A DNA stretch of 64,000 nt, taken from positions 16,417,001 through 16,481,000 of the forward strand of contig CM057482.1 of the NCBI GenBank assembly GCA_030035585.1. The letters are read 5' to 3'. Shown piece after piece: positions 33,440 through 46,400 of this stretch. The position numbers were made by a program, and so were the translations under genes. Every line of letters begins with the position of its first letter. Within the stretch, counting starts at the first letter, position 1. The notes below the pieces were generated by a model. It made no database searches. It was not told the DNA's origin and saw only the letters and a program-made list of their open reading frames with translations. The stretch comes from Dugong dugon. Lineage: Eukaryota; Chordata; Mammalia; Sirenia; Dugongidae.

Positions 33440-36300
33440 TTAAAAAGTTCAAGGCAGAATTTTCAGGGATGTCTGAGATGTTTCAAAAGAAAAGATCCAG
33501 AATGAGGCAGAGAGCTATAAAAGGATGGAAAATATAGAAGAGATCTTAAGAGATATAGAGGATAAAATTAAAAAGTCTAAGATATGATATTAATTGTAGT
33601 CCCAGAAGGAAGGGGGAAAATGAGGCAGAAGCAAGATTTAAATAACAGATGAAAATTTACCAAAATGGAAAAAAGGCATCAAGACATGGTTTTGCAAAAG
33701 TACTATAAACCTTTGTATTTATCAAAATAAAAACAAAGTAAATTGTATCTATGTACATCATTTTAAAACTTCTGAAAAGCAAAAAGAAAAACTTAAGAGT
33801 AGCCAGAGGAAAAAAAGATACATTCTCTTCAAAGAGGAAAACATAAGAAAGAATAATGCCTGAACTCTTAAGGACACAGAAAAATTGAAAGTAAAAGGAT
33901 GGAAAAAGTTGTAACATGCAAACACTAACTTAAAGAAAGCTGGTATAACCTAAAGAAAGCTAGTATTAGTGCTATGTATCTATATTTTTGAAGCTGATAA
34001 AGTTGTTAGAATTAGAAGAATAAAGATGCAAATTCAAAATTACTGTGAAAAATTTCAAGATATCTCTCATAGTAACAGAATAAGTAGGAAAAAAATCCAT
34101 ATGGATGCAGAAAATTTAAACAACATGAAAAATTAATCTAACAGAAATATACAGAATACTGTACCCAATTCAGAATGCACATTCATTCCACAACACCTTC
34201 TATTTGCCACACTGTACTGGAGGTTCTAGCCAGTGCAACTGGAAGAATAAGAAATAAAAGCATGGATATCAAAAAGTATTTGCAGATAATATTTTTGTAC
34301 ACATACAGCATCCAAAAGAATCTAAAAATTACTGGAATTAAGGAGCTTAATAAGGTTGTTGGATATAAGGTCAACAAAAATCAATTTACTTACATATATG
34401 TATAGAAAATAAAATTTAAAACAATACCAGTTATGATAGCAAAATCAAATAGCTAGGATTAAATCTGATGAAAGATGTATAAGACCTCTACACAAAAAGC
34501 CATAACATATTGTTAAGAGAAATTAAAAAACCCAAATAAACGGAGGACTATACCATGTTCATGAATTAGAAGAATCATTATCATCAATATGCCATTTCTC
34601 CCCACATTCATCTATAAACACAATACCATCTAAAATCAAAATCCTGGTAAGTTAATTGTGGAAAGTGACAAACTGATTCTAGAATGTATACAGAAATTTA
34701 AAGGGTCAAAAATAGCCAACACATCCATGCAGATGAACAAGATAGGAGGAGTTAATCTATTGGATATTAATTCTTAATATAAGCTACAGTAATTATGACA
34801 CTGGCAATGGTGCAAGGATAGGCAAACAGATAAATGGAACATAATAAAAAATGAGGAAACAGACCTGTGTATATACGGGCACTTGATTTTTGCAAAGTTG
34901 ATACTGCAGGGCAATGAGGAAATGCAAATCTTTTCAATAAAAGATGATGAATCCAAGATGATGAATCAATAAAGTATTTCTATATGGAGGAAAAATAAAA
35001 CTTGATCCCTATTACATACCATACCCAAAAATAAATGCTGAATGGGCTGTTGATTTGAATGTGAAAAGTAAAAACAATAAAGTTTCTAGAAAATAACACA
35101 ATAGAAGGATTTAAGCATTAAACATAAGGAAAAAGACTGGTAATGCGGACAGCATTAAAATCACTAACTCCAGTACATTAAAAGACAGCATGAAGAGTGA
35201 AGAGGCCAAGCCACACTGGGAGAAGATATTTAAAACATAGTTAACCGACAAAAGACTTGAAGCCAGAATTTATTACGAACACTAACAGAAAAATGGGCTA
35301 GACTTAAACAGGCATGTCACCAAAGAGGCTACCAAATGTCCCATAAACATTTGAAAAGATATTTCCTTACTAACCAGGGAAATGCAAAGTAAAACTACCA
35401 CTACATACCCTGCAGGACTCAAAAGTGAAAGACTTACAATTCCAAGTGTTGGCAAGAATGTGGAACAATGTAAATTCTCATATGCTGCTGGTAGAGTGTA
35501 AATTGTAAAACTATTTTATAAAACTATTCAGCTTATCTACAAAAGTTTAATATATGCCCACCTAAATCCCAGCAATTCTAGGCATATGCCGTCAGAAATG
35601 TGTGCACATGTGAAACAAAAGGCATATGCAAGAATGTTTATAGCAGCAGTACTTATAATAGTCTCCAAAAGTTAACAGCCCAAACGTGGAATGTAGAATC
35701 CACCCACTACTGTCAAGTGAATTCCAACTCACAGCAACCCTACAGGACAGAGTAGAACTCCCCATAGGGTTTCCAAGACTGTAATCTTTATGGAAGCAGA
35801 CTGCCACATCTTTCTCCCATAGAGCGGTTGGTGGGTTCAAACCGCTGACCTTTTGGTTAGGGGCCGAGCGCTTTAACCACTGCACTACCAGGGCTCCTTG
35901 AACTTGGAACAGACGAACAAATTTGGTATAGTCATACAGTGCAATAGTATACAATAATGAAAACAAACTATGCTATATGCAACAATATTAATGAATCTCA
36001 CAAATACAGTGTTGAACAAAAGAAGCCAAACGCATAAGAATGGCTATAGTGTGATTTCACTTATATGAAGTTAAAAAAAAAAAAAAAAAGCAAACTTGAT
36101 TACCTTTGAGGTGGGGGGAGGAGCTGGGGATTGGGTTGATACAGGGGTTCCTTATGAGCCAGTAATGTTCTATTTTTTTTTACCTGGTGGTGGTTACACA
36201 AGTATGTTCATTTTGTGATAATTAAATGAACTGTCTACTTAAGGTTTGTGGACTTTTCTGTATATTGCTTTACTTCAATTAAACAGTTAAAAGAAATAGT
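33440..36300 (+). repeat. Old L1 with ORF1, ORF2 and 3' end fragments
   Basis: 33480-33900 resembles the ORF1 region (GAGATATAGAGGATAAAATTAAAAAG, GTAGTCCCAGAAGGAAGG). 34140-35690 holds mutated ORF2 (CCACACTGTACTGGAGGTTCTAGCC; GGGCACTTGATTTTTGCAAAG; TTGGCAAGAATGTGGAACAATG). 35900-36300 is the 3' end. An antisense AfroSINE interrupts it, and it lies inside THAP10 intron 1. Confidence 0.75.
35703..35899 (-). mobile_element. AfroSINE, antisense, long form
   Basis: ATTCCAACTCACAGCAACCCTACAGGACAGAGTAGAAC on the tail side, the long-form block GGAAGCAGACTGCCACATC, and head CACTGCACTACCAGGGCTCC. Confidence 0.9.
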
Positions 36301-36469
36301 TGGATAAAACACACACACACACAAAACCAAGGGTACAAAATTAACAGTTAAGGAAAAATAATAGTCACAGCTGCATGAAGCAAAATATTTGACAGTATAT
36401 AACCCTCCTTAGAGTCCCCCTTCCTTTCTTGGAGGTAGCCCAATCTCTTCTCGAGCTCCCTAAAGACAG

Positions 36470-36996
36470 TGGCATGGATTGAATTGTGCCCCCCCAAAAT
36501 ATCTGTCAACTTGACTAGATCATGATTCCCAGTATTGCATATGATTGTGTAATCTGATGTGATTTCCTTATGTGTTGTAAACTCTATCACTATGATGAGG
36601 TTATATGTGATCTCCTTATGTGTTGTAAACTCTGTCACTATGATGAGGTTATACTGATGACGTCTACAAAATTAGATAGTGTCTTAATCTAATCTCTTTT
36701 GAGCTATAAAAGAGAGAAGCGAGCAGAGACACATGGGAACCTCATACCACCAAGAAAGCAGTGCCAGGAGCACAGCGCGTCCTTTGGACCTGAGGTTCCT
36801 GTGCAGAGAAGCTCCCAGACCAAGGGAAGACTGATGACACAGACCTTCCTCCAGAGCCGACAGAGAAAGCATTCTCTTGGAGCTGATGCCCTGATTTGGA
36901 CTTGCACCCTACTGGACTGTGAGAGAATAAACTTCTCTCTGTTAAAGCCATCCACTTGTGGTATTTCTGTTGGAGCAGCACTAGATGACTAAGGCA
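36470..36996 (+). mobile_element. MaLR/ERVL-type solo LTR, sense
   Basis: Starts TGGCATGGATTGAATTGTGCC and ends AGATGACTAAGGCA. The 5-bp flanks GACAG (36465-36469, 36997-37001) match exactly, as expected for ERVL-type integration. AATAAA lies at about 36925. Bases about 36557-36652 contain a tandem duplication with period 48 bp. Open frames here on both strands are repeat-derived. Confidence 0.9.
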
Positions 36997-37001
36997 GACA
37001 G

Positions 37002-38551
37002 GGAACAGTCATACTTATATTTACCTATATATAGTACCAAGCACCTGGAACTGTGTCTGCAATTGGTCCTCAATTAATGTAGAATAACTAGAAATTTGAT
37101 TTTTAGTCAGTTGGTCCTGGGATTGGAAAGAAAAACATTGAGTAGGGGAAGGAGTCACAAGTGGCACAAGCGAACTTTGTTAGCAATGTTATTGGGGTTA
37201 CCAATTCAGATCAGGCTAAAAATGTACTGCTATCAACTCTAAATTTTTTTTTACCTTATATACTTTTAAAGGGACTTTTTATAGAACTCCCATATAGTTT
37301 TGTAATAACTCTGCAAGTGTATTAAAGTATATGGTGGCTGTATACTTTTAATCCGACAATAGATTTGGTATCTATTCTGGATTTCTCAACTGTTAGTCTT
37401 TGCTATATTATAAAATTTTGGGTTGTTTCACTAGTCTGGCTTTTCTCCCAATTTTTGAGGAGGTGGTATATGTAATTATGGGGAAGAAAAATGGGGTAGA
37501 GGTATGTGTGGTTCAGTATTTGCTGTCTGTCTTACCATATGTTTACATTTATCGATTTATAGATGTACACATGTACTTGGGTGAAGAGTTTGGATAGGCA
37601 TGCTTAGTGGATAGATGGTTCAAAGGAGGGGCAGATGTTTGCAGCTCAGTGAGAAAGGGAACTAATATAGAATTGAAAATTCCATTGTAAAACAAAAATA
37701 TTGTTCTTATAGTCACTTATTCATTCCACAAATATTTATTGAACTCCTTAAATCTACAAAATATTGTTGTAGGCACTGGGGATATAATGGTAAACAAATC
37801 AGATATCCTCCCTGCTCTCATGGAGTTTACATTCTAGTGTATGAGATGAACATTAAACAAACCATGTAATTATTTCATGACAATGTTGGTGAGTGCTACT
37901 GAAGTAGGAGAAATGGGAGTATATAATTATGGGCTCAGGAGGGAAAGTTGTTGGAGCTGATTTTGAAAGGAAAAGAACTTAATGGGTGATGATGGGGTAA
38001 TGGGAAAGGCATAATACCATGATATTACACGGAACACTTGAGCAAAGGCCTTGTTGGAAGGGAGGATTATAGTCTGTTCAAGACCTGAAAAGGTCAGCAT
38101 GACTGGTGCCTAGTGAGCAACAGGGACAGTAATCTTGTATAGGACTGGTGTGGTAGGCAGGGGCAAAGGGCATGCGGAGCCGTGCAGATGGTTAATAATT
38201 TTCTTGCTTATCCTAACAATTGCAAGATGCCATTAAAGGGTTTTAAGCACCCACCCCAATGCAGGTTTGTATAGCACAAACAGTAGTGTTCTGGTAATTA
38301 GACCTACAGCAAGGATTATAGGCCTTTGAGGATATTACTAACCCCCTGAATTGGCTTCCTCATGCATAAATTGTGGGTTGGATTAGACTGCTCTAAGATT
38401 TCATTCAGCTCTAAAATTCTATTAATATACTGTTAGTATACTCAAATCCAAAATAAGTCAGTTGCAGGTCATTCAACTTCTTGGTGAACTCTTCCCATTT
38501 CCAGAAATAAACACCTTTTATATCCTATTAAGAGCCATAATTTAATCCATG
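37002..38551. other. THAP10 intron 1, unassigned part with an ancient repeat
   Basis: 37710-37865 carries an ancient repeat (CAAATATTTATTGAACTCC, GGCACTGGGGATATAATGG, CATGGAGTTTACATTCTAG). No exon is seen. Confidence 0.4.
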
Positions 38552-38735
38552 TAATGGTGGTAGAGGGTCATCAAAAAAGAGGAAGACCCTCAATGAGATG
38601 GATTGACATATTGGCTGCAGCAATGTGTTTAAGCATGATTGTGAGGATGGCACAGGACCGGGCAGTGTTTCGCTCTGTTGTACACAGGGCTGCTATGAGT
38701 TGGAACTGACTTGACAGCACTTAGCAACAGTGGTG
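38552..38735 (+). mobile_element. RTE/BovB LINE 3' end fragment
   Basis: AAAAGAGGAAGACCCTCAATGAGATGGATTGACA, GGCACAGGACCGGGCAGTGTTTCGC, GCTATGAGTTGGAACTGACTTGACAGCAC, the same 3' end as at 26448-26697 in opposite orientation. Confidence 0.8.
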
Positions 38736-39354
38736 ATCGGACTAAAGTCTGATTATCTCAAAGGCTTCGGAAGTTTTCTTTAAGATGAGAAGTGGAGAAG
38801 AAGGGAATAGGGACCTGCTGCAAAATGAGTGTAAGCAATACTCAACAGAATTAGAAAAGTAGGCAGAAGAGGACACGGGTGAAATCAGTTCACTAGGAAC
38901 ATTCAACTTAAAGGCAGCTAGTGGTAGTCAAGAGGGAAGCTTAGGGGTGGGAAAACTTGTTTGTTTATTCAACACCTTTATCAGTAGCTCTGCAACCCCT
39001 TCCCTATTTTTGACATGTGTAATTGACGTTCCTCAAGCGTATGTAATATGTAAACAGAGTTTCAAACACCCCATTCCTTGAGATTTGGTGAAATTAAACC
39101 CTTTCTAACAAAAAGTCTGGAGCGCCGAGTGAAGATGACTCTGCTCTGAAGGACAACACTGAGTGTTTAGTTTCGGAGGAGGAGCAGGTGAAAGGAATTG
39201 ACTGGGTCACTTAATTCCAAAGTGTTCACCCTAACTGGGATCTTGGAGATCACCTCAAAACCACAGTCATGAGAAATTTTACACACGAGAAAACTGACAC
39301 CCTGGAGGTGAGGCTTAGAACCTAGTCCAAGGGTCCCTCCTGGCTCTCCCTTTA

Positions 39355-39873
<519 letters not shown>

Positions 39874-39910
39874 CTACTTCGGCCTTGTTTTCTCTCAGTA
39901 ACTCCGGTCA

Positions 39911-39920
39911 CCGGAAGTGC
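39911..39920 (+). promoter_or_regulatory. ETS/GABP-type site
   Basis: CCGGAAGTGC, a consensus ETS-family core, lies about 50 bases outside the most upstream THAP10-frame Met. Confidence 0.6.
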
Positions 39921-40070
39921 CGAACTGGGGCCCCAAATGGGGGGGTACCGGCTCTCTAATATCTTCCTCCTCCCACTCCCTAGAATGCTCCCCCGAAAGC
40001 TTGTGGCCAGAAGCAGCGGGATACAAATTTCGCGCGGGCGGCGCAGAGGTGGGTCCTAAAGAGGAACGGA

Positions 40071-40096
40071 CCGGAAGTGGTGGTTGTCATAGCTAC
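40071..40096 (+). promoter_or_regulatory. ETS site plus degenerate X-box (module 1)
   Basis: CCGGAAGTGG at 40071-40080 is followed after two bases by GTTGTCATAGCTAC at 40083-40096, an imperfect X-box. It has the same layout as module 2, 192 bp downstream. Confidence 0.6.
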
Positions 40097-40262
40097 CGAT
40101 GTGGCCAGCCTCTTTCCCATCTTCTCCTCCTCCCAATACTCTTACTCTGTTATTATGAGGCCAGCAGAATACAACGAGGAAGTGCTTATGCACCGAGCCC
40201 CCACAAATACAACCAGAAGCTACAACGACTGCATTGGCGGGTTGATTTGGGAGAGGACCAGA

Positions 40263-40288
40263 CCGGAAATGGTGGTTTCCATGGTAAC
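40263..40288 (+). promoter_or_regulatory. ETS-like site plus perfect X-box (module 2)
   Basis: CCGGAAATGG at 40263-40272, then GTTTCCATGGTAAC at 40275-40288, which matches the RFX X-box consensus (GTNNCC-AT-RGNAAC). RFX factors drive ciliary genes, and LRRC49 is a tubulin-modification gene. It lies 105 bases upstream of the LRRC49 ATG. Confidence 0.7.
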
Positions 40289-40392
40289 TCGTGAACGGGT
40301 TGCCTGGGAGATGACCCCTTTCGGTCTTTCTGAATCTCTGCTGTAGCGTCACCTCGAAGACAGATCTAACAGATTCTAAACTGTCTCCTGCC

Positions 40393-40440
40393 ATGATTCC
40401 TGGGAAATACCGCTCTGTTTCTGGCCGGGCTACGAACAAC
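40393..40440 (+). CDS. LRRC49: LRRC49 coding exon 1
   Basis: Sixteen codons from the ATG in context CCTGCCATGA, ending ACGAACAAC|GTAGGT. The donor is slightly weak (GTAGGT) but in the correct phase. Confidence 0.9.
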
Positions 40441-43400
40441 GTAGGTTGGGCCTTCGTTTTCTCTTTTCTCCCATTAGTATAGTTCTTTCTGACTGGGGCC
40501 TTTGTCTAGGTGATGGACTCTATTATTGGGACATGGACCACTGGGTCTACTCAAGCTATTGTCTTACCGCGGCTTGAGGCTCCTGGACTGGCCCGAGGCA
40601 TTTTTTTCTTTTTTTGGTGGTGGTGGGGGGAGGGGCGGGTGTTATTTGATGGGTATTCAAAGTCTTGTCCAGGATCTGGGCTCCCCAGAAGGTGGAGCTG
40701 GTCTGCTGTGAAAGGCTCAGATTCATTTAAACTCTTTACCTGTTCCATTGAGATTTATTTAGACGTGAAATGACAGGAAAGCCTGAGGTACTAAGAGGGT
40801 GAAATTACTGCCGACATTTGGCAAATGAATCAGAGTGAAACCTTTTCATTCTTAGTTGTGATTTTACTATTTGCGGCAAATCCTCAGAACATGTTCATTT
40901 GCCAGAAACAAACAAAAAGCAAGCCTTGTTTTATTCTAATTCATTGTTGTATCTTTAGCTGTACCATTTTTTCTTGGGGAAGATGTATGTATGTGTGTAT
41001 ATATTGTGTGTATGTATTTAAATTAAGAACAAATTTTTATCGTTTAATTTCTAAATTTCAGGTGAATTGTGGGCTTCATCTTGTTATTCAGACATCATCG
41101 CTTCCTGAAAAAAACAAAGTAAGACGAAGCCGACTTGTATTTAAATCAAAGATAAATTGTTTTCTAGCTACACAAATAGCAGCATGGTTTATAGAGCAGA
41201 GGCTAAACTAGACGTGTTAACTGTATTAACTCTAACCTCCAATGTAAAGCTAATTCTTATTTTCTTCTACATAAAGCCAAAATTAGCCCTCTTTTAAAAA
41301 CGTAATCTATTCCCTCAATTCCAAAAGGTTAAGTTTTTTGGCATTTAAACATTTCTGAAATCAGGACCCTTCTTACAATTGATGGTGCATCAGTTTAATC
41401 GGGATAGTTTTTTCTGAGCAGTGGGTAAAACGATGGTGTGTCTTACTCCTGATGGCATCTTAGAATGGATAAAATGTGGTTCGGGGGCACATATCTGCAC
41501 ACTGTACTTAGAACAGGGGAGAAAAAATAGGTGGGAATATATAAGGCTTAGTGTTATTTAGAAGTGAAGATATGAACATGAGATTTTCTCTCCCAGAGAA
41601 TTTACCCATAATATCCCTGGCATTTCCAGAATTTCTGGACTTTGAGATTTTGAAGTACACATCTTTTTCTTCCTCTCTCTTCTCACCTCAGCACTCAGAT
41701 ATACTTCCCACACGACCGTGACCCCAGACACAACATGATTTTCCTCCTTTGACCAAGTCGGACGCCTCCACCTGTCACAGTTTGGTTGTTTCCTAAAACA
41801 TTGTTAAAACGATGTCACTGGGGAAACTCTAAAGTGAAGTTTACAGATAACAGCATGATTTGGGTAAGGAAGGGCATCGTTAGTCAAGCAGGTAGCAGTT
41901 GATACATCATATATGCATGTGAACATGGCAGAAATTTGGAAAATAAATCATTTTGAATCAGCAGCAGTTAGCCAGATTAATTGAAATATTCTTTATGATA
42001 ACTGCACATGGTGGATTCCCCCTGAGCTTCACTAATTGATTTCTGCAGCCAAATCCTATTCTGCCGTTACAGCATGTTTCTAGGAACTGTTTGCCTCATC
42101 CAGAGTCTTTCCAAACCGTTCATTTGCCCTTATGTGGACATGCGTTCTGAGAAAATACCTTTAGTTCATAAGAATAGAATGCAAATACTGTCATAATGTT
42201 TATGGTATGTGTGAACCAGGAGTGTCATAATTCTTTTAAAATAGATATTGAGGGTTTTGTATATGTGTTTAATCATGGGAGGTTCTTCTGGTTTTGTTTT
42301 TCTCAATTTTCCTACCAGATAATTACTTATAATAAATTTAGAGGAAGCCCTTCCTAGAAAGTTTAAATATGCAACTTTATTATTATGGTTGGACATTTAA
42401 AGGGATTCTAATGATCAAAACAGAGATTTTTCAGCAGCATTTACTTCTTATTGTATGTTTTTGTTTTTTTTGGAGGAAATGACTGTTTTCATCATTGCAT
42501 TTGGGGTGATGGAGTGGGGCGATGGGAAGTGCCTCAGACTGGAGCATGCTTTCATCTGACTTAATGAAATTGACTCTAATTTTGTTTTGTGTATAGTGAA
42601 ATACACATAACTAAAGTGACCATTTTAGCTATTTTAAAGTGTACAATTCAGTGACGTTAAGTACCTTCACAATGTTTTGCAACCATCACCACTACCTAGT
42701 TTCAGAACTTTTTCATCACCCCAAACAGAATCCCCATACCCATTAAGCAGTCACTCCCCATTCCCTTGCTCCTTCCAGCTCCTGGCAACCACAAATCTAC
42801 TTTCTGTCTCTATGGATTTGCCTAGTCTGGACATTTCATATTAACTGAATCATACAACATGTGGCCTTTTGTGTCTTCCTTCTTTCACTTAGCAAAATGT
42901 TTTTAAGGTTCATCTATGTTATAGCCTGTAACAGTTATTGTATATCTTATCAGTATCTTCATTACTTATTGTTAAATTTTTCTCCAAATATATTTTTTTT
43001 CTTAAATAATTTTTTTTTTTTTAGGTTGAATTCAAGCTAAATAAAGAGACATCATCATTTCCTGGTCGACTCTTACAACATGACCTTGAAAGAAACTACT
43101 CAAGTAGGCAAGGTATCATCAGTGGATAGAGAGCAGCTACGTTTTATCTTCTTTACATAACTTTAATTGTTTAAAAATGTTGCATCACTAGATACAAACA
43201 AACTTGAATTGAAAATGAAATGGTTCATTGCTTGCAAATTGGTTTAGGGATACATGACCTATTGTTTAAATCAGAATCAGTTTATATATACAGCGTAGTA
43301 GATTATTTCCAATACAGAAAAAGCTGTTGCACTTTAGTTTTGGGTGGGTTATAGACTAGAGAATGGGAAAAGAATATTCTAAATACTGTATTAGAACTTA

Positions 43401-46400
43401 AAAAAAAAAGGCTAATTAATAAGTGTAAGAGTATGGGAAATACAGATCTTTAGGAAGTAAGGAAACAATGGACAGAAAAGTCAGGAGCAGAAAAGGAGCA
43501 ATCTCTTTCCCTTACTCTGGCATATAATCATAGGTACTTTGTATCAAAAGTCTTTAATGTACCTCATCTGGAATTTTGCTATAAATACAGATTCTCAGTG
43601 CTTCCCTTCTCCTTTCCCCATTCTGATTTTGTAGGTCTTGGAAGAGTGCATGTTCACAGTGCCTCAAGTGATTATGATGGATGTGGTTTGGGTACCACAT
43701 TTTGACAAGTATTTCCTTATACGATCTGATTATATTTTTGAAATACATTTTCAATTCAAAGAGAAATTTCCTTCAGCACATTTGAATCTTAGTTGGTTGC
43801 TAACAACTATTAATATCTGTAATGTGCTAGTGTTAAGTCATATACAATCCTTATGTACAGTACTGTCCTTCCTCCTAGGAGTTTATTTGAAAGAGCTGAT
43901 TAGTGTAGGCCTCTCTGGATTGCTTATCTCATTACTGAGTGAATTTATGGCTATTTTGAATATTGGTTAGTTTCCCCCTTTTGTTACTTCTTGACCTTCC
44001 TCTTGAGACCATCTAATCTGGTAGATTTTTTCTCTTTCCTAAACCCTACACACATGACATCGATTTAACTGAAGTTCTGCAATGCGGGAAGCATCTGTCT
44101 TGCTTTCTTTGGTTCAGTGCGGTACATATTTATTGAGTGTGTGCTATGTGCCAGATGCTGTGTTAGCACATTGCTACAGATGTAAACCTGGAAATTCCCA
44201 ACGAGGGTTTTTATGCTTGGGTTGTGAATTGCCCGCACATTTCTGATAATAATGTCTTGAAGTTTTTTTCTAAATAATGAAACAAACTGAAATACCTTTC
44301 CCAAGCTTCTCTTGAGTTAGACTAGGCAGTTGCTATACAGATTTGTGGATGGCTGGTCAGGTAAATTTATCTAATGGCAAAATATCGCGAGCTATTTCCT
44401 AATGAGGAAATAGCACGAGACATTGAATTTTGAAAACTGAAAGTCAGAGATGAGTAAAATCTTATATATAAATAATGTCCCATAAAATACAAATTATTCT
44501 TTAGGGAAAAATAAACCTAATGAATTTTTAATGAAAGATTTTATTCAAAATAATTTTCTGTGATAGGCTACTCATTTGATAGGTCTTAAACGTGTACCTA
44601 GCTGTTTCCTAAAGGTGCTGCCTCCATAGTTCCAGGCAGTTTCATGCAAACAAGGCCACCCAGCTTAGAGCTGTTTTCTTGACTTTTGTACTCACAATTC
44701 TACCTTTAAAAGCATTAAACTTTGGAGAAATTAGAAGTAGCACTTTATCAGGGAAAGTTGGGGAACTTCTGTCTAATTAACTGCCTCCTGATGCCCAATT
44801 GTTGTAATTAATTTCACCCCACTTCTTATTTTTCTCTATTTTTTCAAAATTAATCAAGCAAATTTAATAGCCTGTCAGCATAAATTAACCAATGTTACTC
44901 TCAGTCAAAAGTTAAAAAACCCGTGAATGTAATTAATGTTACTGAATTGTATACTTAAAAATGGTTAAAATGGCAAACTTTTTGTGATATATATTTTACC
45001 AAAATAAAATTTTTTTAAAAAAGTAAAGAAATTTGATGTTTTAGTTACAGACTTGTTAGTCTAAAACTTTATATGTGATTTCTTTTAGGTTTTTTGGAAT
45101 ATTATTCAGAGTTAACCCCTATGTCTTTGAGGTTTTGTAAAAGCCAGGGATTCCAGGGGCTACTATACAGTAAAATCTCAGTTAACTAGACCTTAATTGA
45201 TTAAATCTCTTAATTAAGAATTTTTAAATGTATGTGTAGAGGGTGAGAGGCAGTGATTGGTTCTCAAGATCATGACAAATCATTGGAACATCTACAATCA
45301 GGATTTTGGTTACCAAAACAATCTTAACGATGAGACCAAGTGGACACACATATATGGCAGTGTACTTCATCCATTCATCCATCCATCCACCTACCTACCC
45401 ACCCACCCGCCCATCCGTACATCCATACTTCCACCTACCTGTCTGTATGTCCTTCTGTCTGTCCATCCAGTGCATCCATCCATCCATCCATCTACTTCTC
45501 TAGGATGTAGTGCTGTGAACATTCTTACTGAATGTTGACCCTTACGGCTCTTTGAGATCCTAATTATGAAAGAATTCGTTCAGCATTCTTATATTAAAAT
45601 TCAAGAATTTATTATTTTCTTTTTTAATAGAAATAACACACAAAATAGATTTCCAATTAACTTAGTAAACTGGAAAATCAATTAATTAATCTACCGATTG
45701 CCTACTGAATTTAGATTCTACTAAGAATACAAAGAATATAAAATCAGGTCCATCTCTCAAGGAGCTTATAAATCTAACTGGGAAGACAAGGGCTACATAT
45801 CTGGTAGGTTAATGAAAAATCAATAACAGAAGAAGTGTTTCAATTAAAAATTTGCCGCATACTAGTATAGTTTATGTGTGGAATGTCCCATCTTGCCTCA
45901 GATCCTTCTAGCTCCCAGTCATTGAGAGTGTCTTGTTTGTGGATTTTAAGGTCTTTCTCCTTTATCATTCTTGTCTCTTGCTGTTTATTGTAAGGCATAT
46001 ATCACACTGATAATGATAGTAAGCTGATCATGCTGATAGAAATTATGACTTCTGATGTAATTGGAGCTAAAAGTATAAGGATAACATTCTTTTTTTGACT
46101 GAGTGTAAATGAAGGTACATCCCTCAAGGGGCTTATAAATTTAATTGGGAAGACAAGGGCTACATATCTAGTAAGTTAATTACTACCTCTGCTTCTCAAG
46201 CCTTAAATCTTTAAATCCCAAGTTTAAATCTGCCTCTTAAATTGAGGATTGGCTTGAAGCCTTAAAAAAAAAAAAATTCCATAAACCCTAACTCTCATGC
46301 TAACAAGAGAAATCTAGGTGTCTGTTGTTTGGAGTTTTTTCTTTTTTGTCTTTAGCCGACCACTTTGCTCCAGTTAATTCTTCCACTGTTTTTTATTTGT

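Noticed and set aside
40056..40439. 127-codon minus-strand frame over LRRC49 exon 1
   Set aside because: Shadow of the promoter and of LRRC49 exon 1; no family signature.
43638..43970. 110-codon frame in LRRC49 intron 3 as an extra exon
   Set aside because: No matching splice phase or family similarity; the frame has an ordinary AT-rich intron composition.
45369..45497. Regular repeat that could suggest a CRISPR array
   Set aside because: Simple tetranucleotide repeat without unique spacers, in a mammalian genome.
45257..45538. His/Pro/Ser-rich frames suggesting a repeat protein
   Set aside because: Translation of a (CATC)n microsatellite.
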